A DNA stretch of 20,600 nt from an uncultured Oscillospiraceae bacterium (GCA_958366985.1 CATXDC010000025.1:1-20600); one strand, 5' to 3'. Positions 7,461-15,539 are shown, counted from the first letter of the stretch. The notes: generated from the sequence alone by a model not told the origin. A program made the numbers and translations.

Positions 7461-8651
7461 ATGCTGAAAGGAAAAACCGTGCTTCTGGGTGTAAGCGGAG
7501 GAATAGCTGCATATAAAGCGGCGGCACTGGCTTCGGCTTTGGTAAAGCAGCATGCCGCAGTAGAAGTGGTAATGACAGAAAATGCCACTGAATTTGTAAC
7601 ACCCCTTACCTTTGAACAGCTTACAGGACGAAGGGTAATGGTAGATACCTTTGACCGTAATTTTTCTCATCAGGTTGAGCATATCGCACTTGCCGAGCGT
7701 ACAGATTTGGTGATTGTTGCGCCTGCTACTGCAAATGTCTGTGCAAAATTCGCCCATGGGCTGGCGGATGATATGCTTACTACAACTGTACTTGCGTGCC
7801 GCTGTCCTAAGCTCATCGCTCCGGCTATGAATACCAATATGTACGAAAATCCTGTCACACAGGATAATCTTAAACTGCTCGAGCATTATGGCTGGGAAAT
7901 TATTCCTCCTGCCAGCGGAAGACTTGCCTGCGGAGCTGTGGGCAAAGGAAAGCTGCCGGAGCCGGAGGTATTGCTCGATTATGTTATGCGCTTTTTGGCA
8001 ATGCCCCATGATTTAGAAGGTAAAAGAGTGCTGGTTACTGCCGGACCTACACAGGAAGCTTTGGATCCGGTGCGGTATCTGACAAACCACTCAAGCGGAA
8101 AAATGGGATGCGCCATTGCAAAAACGGCGATGCTCCGTGGAGCAGATGTCACATTAGTGTGCGGACCGCTGTCCGTAACACCGCCACCCTTTGTGAAAAC
8201 GGTAAACGTTGTATCTGCTCAGGATATGTTTGATGCAGTTACAGCCCTTGCACCGAATTCAGATTTGATTTTCAAAGCCGCTGCAGTTGCCGATTACACA
8301 CCTGCCGAGTATAACGACCAGAAAATGAAGAAATCAGATAGTGATTTATCAATTCCTCTTAAGCGTACTCAGGATATTTTAAAGTATTTAGGTGAACACC
8401 GCACTGACGGACAGGTTATATGCGGATTTTCAATGGAAACTCAGAATATGATTGAAAACAGCAAAAGAAAGCTGGAAAGCAAGAATATAGATATGATTTG
8501 TGCCAATAACCTTAAAACTGAAGGAGCAGGTTTCGGCGTTGATACAAACGTCATCACTGTAATAACTAAGTCTGAGGTTAAGGAATTGCCCTTGCAATCC
8601 AAAGAATCCGTAGCTAATGCGATACTTGATGAGTGCCTCAAACTTTTGTAA
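7461..8651 (+). CDS. coaBC: Bifunctional phosphopantothenoylcysteine decarboxylase / phosphopantothenate-cysteine ligase
   Basis: CoaBC (Dfp), 396 residues, catalyses two consecutive CoA steps: ligation of cysteine to 4'-phosphopantothenate (C-terminal CoaB) and FMN-dependent decarboxylation to 4'-phosphopantetheine (N-terminal CoaC). CoaC is about residues 1-180: GVSGGIAAYKAAALASAL, the active-site His in HQVEHIALAER, the PAMNTNMYENP substrate motif and the RLACGAVGKGKLPEPE clamp with its conserved Cys. CoaB starts near 190: VLVTAGPTQEALDPVRYLTNHSSGKMG and AAAVADYTP. The full-length fusion appears intact. GGGAGGAA lies 6 nt before the ATG. It is divergent from the S-component-coaX operon and is followed by a terminator before uvrA. 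Confidence 0.97.
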   Translation: MLKGKTVLLGVSGGIAAYKAAALASALVKQHAAVEVVMTENATEFVTPLTFEQLTGRRVMVDTFDRNFSHQVEHIALAERTDLVIVAPATANVCAKFAHGLADDMLTTTVLACRCPKLIAPAMNTNMYENPVTQDNLKLLEHYGWEIIPPASGRLACGAVGKGKLPEPEVLLDYVMRFLAMPHDLEGKRVLVTAGPTQEALDPVRYLTNHSSGKMGCAIAKTAMLRGADVTLVCGPLSVTPPPFVKTVNVVSAQDMFDAVTALAPNSDLIFKAAAVADYTPAEYNDQKMKKSDSDLSIPLKRTQDILKYLGEHRTDGQVICGFSMETQNMIENSKRKLESKNIDMICANNLKTEGAGFGVDTNVITVITKSEVKELPLQSKESVANAILDECLKLL

Positions 8652-8718
8652 ATTCAATTTGTCAATGTAAATTTTTCCATGTTTAAATGTGATAAATATT
8701 CCCAAGATATTTAAAAGT

Positions 8719-8750
8719 AAGCAGCCTTTAAATGAGGCTGCTTTTCCTGT
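8719..8750 (+). terminator. Intrinsic terminator after coaBC
   Basis: A 9-bp perfect stem, aagcagcct (8719-8727) with aggctgctt (8735-8743), a 7-nt loop and a following T-rich tail (tttcctgttt). Confidence 0.88.
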
Positions 8751-8781
8751 TTATTATCTTAAAAGTGCCTGTTCTTTCCTA

Positions 8782-8811
8782 TTGACATAAGGGAGAAAAA
8801 AGGGGTATAAT
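8782..8811 (+). promoter_or_regulatory. uvrA promoter
   Basis: A perfect TTGACA (8782-8787) and a perfect TATAAT (8806-8811) with an 18-nt spacer place the start near 8818, immediately beside or inside the LexA box at 8819-8830. Confidence 0.85.
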
Positions 8812-8818
8812 ACGCAAA

Positions 8819-8830
8819 GAACAAATGTTC
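8819..8830. promoter_or_regulatory. LexA (DinR) SOS box at uvrA
   Basis: GAAC-aaat-GTTC is an exact match to the core of the Gram-positive LexA/DinR operator (GAAC-N4-GTTC). It lies 7 nt after the -10 box, where bound LexA would block initiation. It predicts DNA-damage induction of uvrA. Confidence 0.88.
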
Positions 8831-8857
8831 AAGATGAATGTGAAAAGGAGCATCCAA

Positions 8858-11695
8858 GTGGCGCTTAAAAATATTTTTGTCAAAGGTGCAAGAGAGCACA
8901 ATTTAAAAAATGTTGATGTGGAAATCCCCAGGGATAAGCTTGTGGTTTTTACAGGACTTTCAGGTTCCGGTAAATCCTCTTTGGCTTTTGATACCATTTA
9001 TGCCGAGGGACAAAGGCGTTATGTTGAATCCCTGTCTTCTTATGCAAGACAGTTCCTCGGTCAGATGGAAAAGCCCGATATGGATTATATTGAGGGACTT
9101 TCTCCGGCAATCTCAATCGATCAGAAAACCACATCTAAAAATCCACGTTCAACAGTAGGTACTGTTACGGAGATTTATGACTATCTGCGACTTTTGTATG
9201 CAAGGGTAGGTATACCTCACTGTCCTGTCTGCGGAAGAGAGATAAAGCAGCAGACTGTTGACCAGATTGTAGATAAAATTCTTGCCCTGCCTGAGGGAAC
9301 CAAAATTCAGATTATGGCAGCGGTTGTAAAGGGCAGAAAAGGTGAGCATGTAAAGGAGCTTGATGCCGCAAGGCGTTCAGGCTATGTAAGGGTGCGTATT
9401 GACGGCAATGTCTACGACCTTTCGGAGACAATAACTCTTGAAAAGAATAAGAAGCATACAATTGAAATAATAGTTGACCGTCTTGTAGTTAAGGACAGCA
9501 TCAGAGGACGTCTTGCAGATTCTGTTGAAACTGCATCATCTCTTTCAGGGGGAACAATTCTTGTAGATGTAATCGGGGGAGAAGAGCTTCTCTTTTCTCA
9601 GAATTATGCCTGTCCCGAACACGGAACAAGCATTGAAGAACTTTCGCCGAGAATGTTTTCTTTCAATAATCCCTTTGGCGCATGTCCAACCTGTTCAGGC
9701 CTTGCAATATTCATGAAGGTTGACGAAAACCTTATAATACCCGATAAATCACTTTCCATAAGAGGAGGAGCTATTAAGGCTTCCGGCTGGAGCAATGCTG
9801 AGGGCGGTACAATAGCTCAGATGTATTTTGAGGGATTGGCAAATCATTACGGATTTTCTCTTGATACTCCTGTCAAAGATTTGCCCAAGGAAGCAGTAGA
9901 TGCAATTCTTTATGGCACAAAGGGCAAAAAGATAAAGCTTCACCGTACAAGCGAGTACGGAACAGGCACATATATGGCTGAGTTTGAGGGACTTGTAAAT
10001 AATCTTGAAAGAAGATATAACGAAACCTCAAGTGAATGGTCAAGGGCTGAGATAGAGCAGTATATGAGCCGCAAAAAGTGTCCTACCTGTCACGGAGCAA
10101 GACTGCGTGCGGAATCTCTGGCAGTTACCGTAGGCGGAATAAATATTGATGAGTTTTCAAATCTTTCAATAAATGATGCATATAAATTTGCAGAGAACCT
10201 GAACCTTGAGGGCAGGGAAAAGGTCATTGCAGAGCCAATTTTAAAGGAGATAAGGGAACGACTTAAATTCCTTTCAAGTGTCGGCCTTGATTATCTCACC
10301 CTTTCCCGTTCTTCGGGAACACTTTCGGGAGGAGAGAGTCAGAGAATACGTCTTGCAACTCAGATCGGCTCTTCACTTATGGGTGTTCTCTATATTCTGG
10401 ACGAGCCCAGTATCGGACTTCACCAGCGTGATAATGAAAAGCTTTTGTCAACACTTAAGCATCTTCGAGATATCGGTAATACCCTTATTGTGGTTGAGCA
10501 TGATGATGAAACAATGTTTGCCGCCGATTATATTGTTGATGTAGGCCCCGGAGCGGGAATACACGGCGGAGAGATTGTCTGCTGCGGAACTGTTGATGAA
10601 ATTATGAAATGCGAAAAATCTTTGACCGGACAGTATCTCAGCGGTAAAAAGTATATACCTGTTCCTGAGGAACGCCGAAAAGGTAACGGTAATTTCCTTA
10701 CCATTAAGGGAGCAAGGGAAAACAACCTTAAAAATGTTGATGTAAAAATCCCCTTGGGTACTTTTACCTGTGTTACAGGCGTTTCAGGTTCGGGAAAATC
10801 ATCTCTTGTAAACGAAATCCTTTATAAACGCCTTGCAAACGAGCTCAACGGAGCTAAAAAGGCATATGGCGACCATGATGCAATTGAGGGCATTGAAGCT
10901 CTCGATAAGGTTATCGATATTGACCAGTCACCCATAGGCAGAACACCACGTTCAAACCCAGCCACATATACAGGAGTTTTCAACGATATAAGAGAGCTTT
11001 TTGCCTCAACACAGGATGCAAAAATAAGAGGTTTTAATGCCGGACGTTTTTCATTTAACGTTAAGGGCGGAAGATGCGAAGCCTGTCAGGGTGACGGAAT
11101 AGTAAAAATCGAGATGCATTTCCTTGCTGATATATACGTGCCCTGCGATGTATGTAAAGGTGCACGATATAACCGTGAAACCCTTGAGGTAAAATATAAG
11201 GGCAAGAGTATATACGATGTTTTAGAAATGACTGTTGAAGAGGCTATGAATTTCTTCTCAGCGGTTCCGAAGATAGAGCGTAAGCTCAGAACTCTTTACG
11301 AAGTAGGTCTCGGCTATGTAAAGGTAGGTCAGCCTGCTACGACTCTTTCCGGAGGCGAGGCTCAAAGAGTCAAGCTTTCAACGGAGCTTTCAAGATATGC
11401 TACCGGCAGAACCATATATATTCTGGATGAGCCTACAACAGGACTTCATACCGCCGATGTTCACAGGCTTATAGAGGTTTTGGAAAAGCTTGTTGAAAAG
11501 GGAAATACAGTGGTGGTAATCGAGCATAATCTCGATGTAATAAAAACTGCCGATTATATTATCGACCTCGGACCGGAGGGCGGAAATGGCGGCGGAACCA
11601 TTGTGGCAACAGGAACTCCCGAGGAAGTTGCAAAGTGTAAGAAGTCATATACAGGTAAGTATCTGGCAGAAGCGCTCAAAAAAGCAAAAAGATAA
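8858..11695 (+). CDS. uvrA: Excinuclease ABC subunit A
   Basis: UvrA, 945 residues, the ABC-type ATPase dimer that finds bulky DNA lesions and loads UvrB. Seen in order: Walker A GLSGSGKSS (33-41); the first zinc module, here CPEH then CPTC (so CxxH plus CxxC); ABC signature LSGGESQRIRLATQIG and Walker B LYILDEPSIGLHQRD; the second Walker A GVSGSGKSS; the second zinc finger CEAC ... CDVC; signature LSGGEAQRVKLSTELS; and Walker B YILDEPTTGLH. The length is normal. An ATG at 8825 overlaps the operator and lacks a ribosome site. GTG 8858 is preferred because AAAAGGAG ends 7 nt upstream and the product begins MALKNIFVKGAREHNLKN. It is monocistronic between two terminators, has its own SOS-type promoter, and is not adjacent to uvrB. 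Confidence 0.98.
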   Translation: MALKNIFVKGAREHNLKNVDVEIPRDKLVVFTGLSGSGKSSLAFDTIYAEGQRRYVESLSSYARQFLGQMEKPDMDYIEGLSPAISIDQKTTSKNPRSTVGTVTEIYDYLRLLYARVGIPHCPVCGREIKQQTVDQIVDKILALPEGTKIQIMAAVVKGRKGEHVKELDAARRSGYVRVRIDGNVYDLSETITLEKNKKHTIEIIVDRLVVKDSIRGRLADSVETASSLSGGTILVDVIGGEELLFSQNYACPEHGTSIEELSPRMFSFNNPFGACPTCSGLAIFMKVDENLIIPDKSLSIRGGAIKASGWSNAEGGTIAQMYFEGLANHYGFSLDTPVKDLPKEAVDAILYGTKGKKIKLHRTSEYGTGTYMAEFEGLVNNLERRYNETSSEWSRAEIEQYMSRKKCPTCHGARLRAESLAVTVGGINIDEFSNLSINDAYKFAENLNLEGREKVIAEPILKEIRERLKFLSSVGLDYLTLSRSSGTLSGGESQRIRLATQIGSSLMGVLYILDEPSIGLHQRDNEKLLSTLKHLRDIGNTLIVVEHDDETMFAADYIVDVGPGAGIHGGEIVCCGTVDEIMKCEKSLTGQYLSGKKYIPVPEERRKGNGNFLTIKGARENNLKNVDVKIPLGTFTCVTGVSGSGKSSLVNEILYKRLANELNGAKKAYGDHDAIEGIEALDKVIDIDQSPIGRTPRSNPATYTGVFNDIRELFASTQDAKIRGFNAGRFSFNVKGGRCEACQGDGIVKIEMHFLADIYVPCDVCKGARYNRETLEVKYKGKSIYDVLEMTVEEAMNFFSAVPKIERKLRTLYEVGLGYVKVGQPATTLSGGEAQRVKLSTELSRYATGRTIYILDEPTTGLHTADVHRLIEVLEKLVEKGNTVVVIEHNLDVIKTADYIIDLGPEGGNGGGTIVATGTPEEVAKCKKSYTGKYLAEALKKAKR

Positions 11696-11705
11696 ACAGC
11701 AGCAA

Positions 11706-11740
11706 AAAAGCAGCTTTGATTTTTAATCAAAGCTGCTTTT
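11706..11740 (+). terminator. Bidirectional terminator between uvrA and alr
   Basis: A 15-bp perfect stem, 11706-11720 with 11726-11740, a 5-nt loop, and A and T runs built into its base. It lies between two convergent stop codons. Confidence 0.92.
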
Positions 11741-11776
11741 GTCATTAGGATTTTACTTGGATGCTTTATATCCCTT

Positions 11777-12922
11777 TTAAAAGGTTTCGTATACCTTTCC
11801 GCCAAGCACATAAATGCGGGGAACACGTTTTCCTACGCCGCATATAAACTCATAATTGAAGCTTTCGGACATATTTCCGAGTTCTTCTGCGGTTATTATA
11901 CAGTTTCCTTCACTGCCGAGAAGAGTGACGTCGTTTTCTATTTTTATATTGTCTATTCCCGTAACATCAACCATCATCTGATCCATGCATACTCTGCCGA
12001 GAATGGGAGCATATTGACCGTTGATAATAACATGACCCTTTGAGGAAAGAGCACGGGGATAGCCGTCGGCATATCCGACGGGTAAAGTTGCTATTTTAGT
12101 TTTCTTATTGGTGACAAAAGTTAAACCGTAGCTTATTCCGTGGCCTGAATCCACATCTTTTACAAAGATGACATGGGTCTTTAATTTCATTGCAGGTTTA
12201 AGTTTAATTGTCTCTTTGTTTACTTCTTCAGAAGGATAAAGACCGTAGAGGATTATTCCGGCACGAACCATATCGAGCTTGTAATCGAAATCGATTATTC
12301 CTGCACTGTTGCAAATATGTTTTATGGGAATTGGAATACCGTTTTCTTCAAGATAATCGGTAAACTCTTTAAAACGTCTGTACTGCTCATTTGCAAAAGT
12401 TTTATCTTCTTCATCAGCTGTTGCAAAGTGAGTGAATGCGCCTTCGATAAAAATATTGGGCAGGGAATATATCTGCTTAATGATATCGAGGCTTTCCTTT
12501 TCTGTTTTAAATCCGATTCTGTTCATTCCCGTATCTACGGCAATGTGGATATTTGCTGTCATATTCAGGGAAACAGCGATTTCCGAAAGTTTTTTTGCGG
12601 ATTCCAAATCAAAAATAGTCTGGGTTACACGGTGGGTAACAAGATCCGCAAACTGTCTGGGGGAAGTATATCCTAAAATCAGCAGGGGTTTATCAATTCC
12701 GTTTTTGCGCAGTTCAATTGCTTCTTCCAGAATTGCAACACCGTAATAATCAGCCATATCATCAAGAGCCTTTGCAACAGCAACTGCTCCGTGACCGTAT
12801 CCGTCAGCTTTGATTATGGCCATAACTTTTGTATCGCTTCCCACATGTCTTTTTATTTCAGCCATATTGTGTCTTATGGCGTCAAGACTTATTTCAGCAT
12901 ATACACGTTTATAGCTTTGCAT
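11777..12922 (-). CDS. alr: Alanine racemase
   Basis: A 381-residue PLP-dependent alanine racemase that makes D-alanine for peptidoglycan. The PLP lysine lies in IKADGYGHGA (K38). The other catalytic residue is the Tyr of GHGISYGLTF (near 266). LPVGYADGYPRALSSKG, GRVCMDQMMVDVT and HICNSAGI are further family motifs. It shows the usual TIM barrel plus C-terminal beta domain length. The ATG at 12922 has only a distant TGGAG upstream. It starts 30 nt after the Lrp/AsnC gene on the same strand with no terminator between, so it is probably read from the lrp promoter. Confidence 0.97.
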   Translation of the reverse strand: MQSYKRVYAEISLDAIRHNMAEIKRHVGSDTKVMAIIKADGYGHGAVAVAKALDDMADYYGVAILEEAIELRKNGIDKPLLILGYTSPRQFADLVTHRVTQTIFDLESAKKLSEIAVSLNMTANIHIAVDTGMNRIGFKTEKESLDIIKQIYSLPNIFIEGAFTHFATADEEDKTFANEQYRRFKEFTDYLEENGIPIPIKHICNSAGIIDFDYKLDMVRAGIILYGLYPSEEVNKETIKLKPAMKLKTHVIFVKDVDSGHGISYGLTFVTNKKTKIATLPVGYADGYPRALSSKGHVIINGQYAPILGRVCMDQMMVDVTGIDNIKIENDVTLLGSEGNCIITAEELGNMSESFNYEFICGVGKRVPRIYVLGGKVYETF

Positions 12923-12952
12923 TAAAATAACAACTCCAGTGTTAAGTAAAAG

Positions 12953-13411
12953 TTAATCCTTTTCGATAGTGGGGAGAATGGAGAACTCATTCTTTACGCT
13001 CTTAAGCACAAAATGAGTATTGGTAGCGGAAACGCCGTCCATGCTCTTGATGTTTCGATGAATCATTTCAAGGCTGTCAGAAGAATCTGTTATAACCTTG
13101 AGGATGAAATCGAATTCTCCGGTGAGATAGTAGCAGTCTACTATATTGGGATTATTGCGAATCATTTCAGTAAATTCATCGTAGTATTTGGGATGTTCAA
13201 GACTTACTTCCATAAGAGCAGTCATATCATTTCCTGTTTTTTTCTGATTTATTTTAACAGTATATCCGGAGATAATTCCGCTGTCCTCCATTTTTCTGAT
13301 TCTGTCAATGACAGTAGAAACTGAAAGACCAATTTTTTCGCTTATGACAGAAGCTTTTTCTCTGGCGTTTGCTTTAAGTTCCTTTAAAATTTTGTAATCA
13401 ATGTAATCCAT
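12953..13411 (-). CDS. Lrp/AsnC-family transcriptional regulator
   Basis: A 152-residue feast/famine regulator. The N-terminal winged helix-turn-helix is about residues 1-60 (DYKILKELKANAREKASVISEKIGLS, then RIRKMEDSGIISGYTVKI). The C-terminal ligand-binding RAM domain is about 65-140 (ALMEVSLEHP ... VDCYYLTGEFDFILKV). Such proteins usually form octamers and sense amino acids. Being upstream of alr with a 30-nt gap suggests control of, or by, alanine; that is context inference. AGGAGG lies 9 nt before the ATG, and a good promoter is present just upstream. Confidence 0.93.
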   Translation of the reverse strand: MDYIDYKILKELKANAREKASVISEKIGLSVSTVIDRIRKMEDSGIISGYTVKINQKKTGNDMTALMEVSLEHPKYYDEFTEMIRNNPNIVDCYYLTGEFDFILKVITDSSDSLEMIHRNIKSMDGVSATNTHFVLKSVKNEFSILPTIEKD

Positions 13412-13466
13412 GTTGTTAGCCCTCCTGTGGAAAAGTCATTTGGGTTTAAATATTTTGCTGCAACAC

Positions 13467-13494
13467 ATTATACCATTTTTTTTTGAAATATCAA
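13467..13494 (-). promoter_or_regulatory. Promoter for the lrp-alr operon
   Basis: On the minus strand, TTGATA (13489-13494) and TATAAT (13467-13472) are 16 nt apart, giving a leader of about 50 nt. The flanks are very AT-rich. Confidence 0.7.
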
Positions 13495-13562
13495 AACAAT
13501 AGTTAATATGATTTGAAAATTTTTATTATATTTTTTTATTTAAAATACTGTGAAAAAATTTG

Positions 13563-13591
13563 TTGACAAATTGTGTAGGAAATGGTATTAT
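13563..13591 (+). promoter_or_regulatory. Strong promoter for tRNA-Met-tRNA-Trp
   Basis: A perfect TTGACA (13563-13568) and TATTAT (13586-13591) have a 17-nt spacer. The start would be near 13598, about 38 nt before tRNA-Met. Confidence 0.8.
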
Positions 13592-13635
13592 ATCTCTTGC
13601 TGATGTCGCTGATATTATTTATGCGATGTTCAAGC

Positions 13636-13712
13636 GGGCCATTAGCTCAGTTGGTTAGAGCAACCGGCTCATAACCGGTTGGTCCGGGGTTCGAGTCCCT
13701 GATGGCCCACCA
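13636..13712 (+). tRNA. tRNA-Met(CAT), or possibly tRNA-Ile2(CAT)
   Basis: A complete cloverleaf. Acceptor gggccat/atggccc, D-arm tagctcagttggttagagca, anticodon stem accgg/ccggt with loop CTCATAA (anticodon CAT), T-arm with GTTCGAGTC, discriminator A and encoded CCA (13710-13712). The 5' G pairs in the acceptor stem, so it is not an initiator-type tRNA. Elongator Met is the default reading, but a TilS-modified Ile2 tRNA has the same anticodon and loop and cannot be excluded by eye. Confidence 0.93.
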
Positions 13713-13716
13713 TTTT

Positions 13717-13792
13717 AGGGGTATAGCTCAGTTGGTAGAGCAGCGGTCTCCAAAACCGCGTGCCGAGGGTTCAAGTCCTTCTGCCCCTGCCA
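13717..13792 (+). tRNA. tRNA-Trp(CCA); likely integration site
   Basis: A complete cloverleaf. Acceptor aggggta/tgcccct (one G-T), D-arm tagctcagttggtagagca, anticodon stem gcggt/accgc with loop CTCCAAA (anticodon CCA, tryptophan), T-arm GTTCAAGTC, discriminator G and encoded CCA. The next gene is an inward-pointing tyrosine integrase and the sequence character changes here. The 3' half of this tRNA is therefore the probable attachment core (attL). The matching attR copy would lie beyond the window; none was seen inside it. Confidence 0.94.
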
Positions 13793-13802
13793 AAGAAAAA
13801 GA

Positions 13803-13845
13803 CACGGAAAGCCTTGATTTACCGAGGTTTTTTCGTGCCTTTTTT
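13803..13845 (+). terminator. Terminator after tRNA-Trp
   Basis: A stem built from cacg/cgtg, gaaa/tttt and cctt/gagg around an 8-nt loop, followed by six T (13840-13845). It ends the tRNA transcript. If the element recombined into the tRNA 3' end, this terminator would be element DNA. Confidence 0.65.
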
Positions 13846-13916
13846 GTTTGCTGGAAAGAGGTCGTTGGCGATGCATTTTCTCCTCTTTTATCCCCAAGTA
13901 CACCTCCTTTATCCCG

Positions 13917-13940
13917 AAAAAGGCTGTCAAAAAGGCTGTC
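13917..13940. repeat. Two adjacent 12-bp direct repeats between tRNA-Trp and the integrase
   Basis: AAAAAGGCTGTC occurs twice without spacing (13917-13928 and 13929-13940). A looser pair, ctttTATCCC, lies just before (about 13885-13915). Short direct repeats between an att site and int are typical of integrase arm-type binding sites; that role is inferred. Confidence 0.7.
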
Positions 13941-14012
13941 AGAATATCCGGCATCCAGTCTTCTCAGGAAAAGTCATACTACCTTTGATACTAAGCGAAA
14001 GGAGTAGACTTT

Positions 14013-15189
14013 ATGCCTCAATCAAACGAACCCAAAACACGCCGTGACAACGGCGAAGGCACAGCACCGAAGCAGCGCAAGGACGGCCGGTGGTTCCGGC
14101 AAATCACCGTAGAAGGAAAAAAGAAGTTTATTTACGGAAAGACCAAAACGGAGGTCAACCAAAAATTTCGTGAGTTCAAGAAGATGCTGGAAAGCGGCAC
14201 CTATCGAGAGATTCAGAAACAAACCGTTGAGGAATATACGCTGAACTGGCTCACCACCTATAAGCGGATTGAACTTAAGTCCAAGTCCTATGACACGCTG
14301 GAGAGTACCATTTATCATCAGATCATTCCCTATTTTAAGGGAATGCAGTTCTTTACGCTGACTCATGACGATATTCAAAAATTCATCAATAAGCTAGACA
14401 GCGACGGCTATTCCTATTCCCAGATCAAAAAAGCGTACCTGGCATTGAATGCCTGTTTCAAATCTGCAATGGTCAAGGAGCAGATCATCAAAAATCCATG
14501 CTTTGAAATCCGGCTGCCTAAGAAGGCGGAAAAAGGGGTTAAAACGATAGACGTGTTGACGAAAGAGCAGATGCGGGCATACTGCCGAGCTGCAACAGAG
14601 AAGTACGGCAACGGAAAACCTCTCTACCGACTGGGCTATGGATTGGTTTTGATTCTTTTCACCGGATTGCGGCTGGGCGAGGCACTAGGACTGCAATGGG
14701 AAGATATTGATTTTGAAAAACAAATTCTAAAAGTAGAGCGCACATTGGAATATGTCAAGAATCGAAACGCCACTGAGGGAGAGCCTCGGTATTGCTTTGT
14801 TGAGGGAAGCACCAAAACCACCTCAGGAGACCGCACGGTTCCGTTGAATCAGACGGCACTTCAGGCTCTTTGAGAATTGCAGAAAATCAATGGCCGTTTT
14901 CCGCTGGTGTTTGCCAATGCCGCAGGAAACCCGATTAATCCGCGAAATTTGAACCGGGCGCACGACTGTATTCTGGAACGAGCCGGGATACCCCATATTG
15001 GTATCCACGCTCTCCGCCACACATTTGCCAGTCAGTTGTTCGCCAATAAGGTGGACATCAAAATCGTATCCCGCCTGCTGGGTCATGCGGACGTAGGGAT
15101 TACATACATATAACACCTATATTCATCTGCTCAAAGAGGAGCTGCCATCCGCTACTAATACGCTGGACGAAATCCTGAATGTCGAATGA
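14013..15189 (+). pseudogene. Tyrosine integrase, inactivated (nonsense plus 4-bp frameshift)
   Basis: A Tn916/phage-type tyrosine recombinase that would have spanned about 390 residues. Parts: a basic N-terminal arm-binding domain (about 1-60), a SAM-like core-binding domain (about 65-170) and a catalytic domain with the first Arg in FTGLRLGEALGLQW (R220), HALRHTFASQLF (H-x-x-R) and GHADVGIT. GAAAGGAG precedes the ATG. Two lesions are visible. First, TGA at 14871-14873 in TALQAL*ELQK; the frame continues unchanged afterwards, and CGA is the likely ancestor. Second, a tandem ACATACAT (15102-15109): removing one ACAT restores GITYNTYIHLLKEELP and a stop at 15187, but as it stands the frame ends at 15111. 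The nucleophile Tyr in NTYIH is lost. The first 286 residues could still be made as a fragment with no catalytic Tyr. Sequencing error is an alternative for either lesion. Confidence 0.92.
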
Positions 15190-15228
15190 ACGAAAGTGCG
15201 GGCTAGAAAGCCCGCCCTTTCAGGTTCA
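15187..15228. terminator. Bidirectional terminator between integrase and excisionase remnants
   Basis: A long stem: tgaac (15187-15191) with gttca (15224-15228), gaaag with ctttc, and gcgggct (15198-15204) with agcccgc (15209-15215), around an agaa tetraloop with small bulges. Each outer arm contains the stop codon of one of the two convergent genes. T-rich sequence follows on the + strand; on the - strand the T-run is weak. Confidence 0.7.
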
Positions 15229-15429
15229 TTTAATAATCCTTTTTCCGGCGTTACTTTGAATCCAGTGTTCCAAGGCTTTTGCGCTGATGAAATACTTTCC
15301 ACCGATTTTTATCGCCGGAAATCCATGAATGCGAACTAGCTCATAAGCCTGTCGTTTCCCGCAACGAAAAATTTCCTATACCTCATTTAATGTGAGAAGT
15401 GTATCATTAAATTTCTTTCCACTTAGCAT
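15226..15429 (-). pseudogene. Excisionase-like small HTH gene with an internal TAG
   Basis: A 67-codon reading frame of the MerR/Xis-like HTH_17 type found beside integrases of Firmicutes elements. Read through the stop it gives TLLTLNEV*EIFRCGKRQAY, then GFPAIKIGGKYFISAKALEHWI: a helix-turn-helix followed by the beta-hairpin wing. GGAGGGA lies just upstream of the ATG at 15429. The TAG at codon 18 (15376-15378, read on the minus strand) truncates the protein before the recognition helix; CAG (Gln) is the likely ancestor. In-frame reinitiation after it is unlikely because no good start and ribosome site is seen. It is convergent with the integrase and shares its terminator. The assignment as excisionase is from size, motif and position. 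Confidence 0.82.
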
Positions 15430-15539
15430 AGTCGTTCCCTCCTTTCTATTTTGATTTCAAATATAGTATGACGGAAAAAAGTAAATTGACAATCCGCACT
15501 TTGGCAGATCGTCAAAAATAGTAATTTTTGAGTTTGCAT

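Noticed and set aside
13702..14007. 101-codon rightward frame beginning inside tRNA-Met and running through tRNA-Trp
   Set aside because: It translates two tRNA genes and the terminator; such frames over tRNAs are a classic artefact. No ribosome site or domain supports it.
14871..15378. Reassigned or suppressed stop codons as the explanation for the integrase TGA and excisionase TAG
   Set aside because: Other genes in the window end normally at TGA and TAA with no in-frame stops, and the integrase also has a frameshift that reassignment cannot explain.
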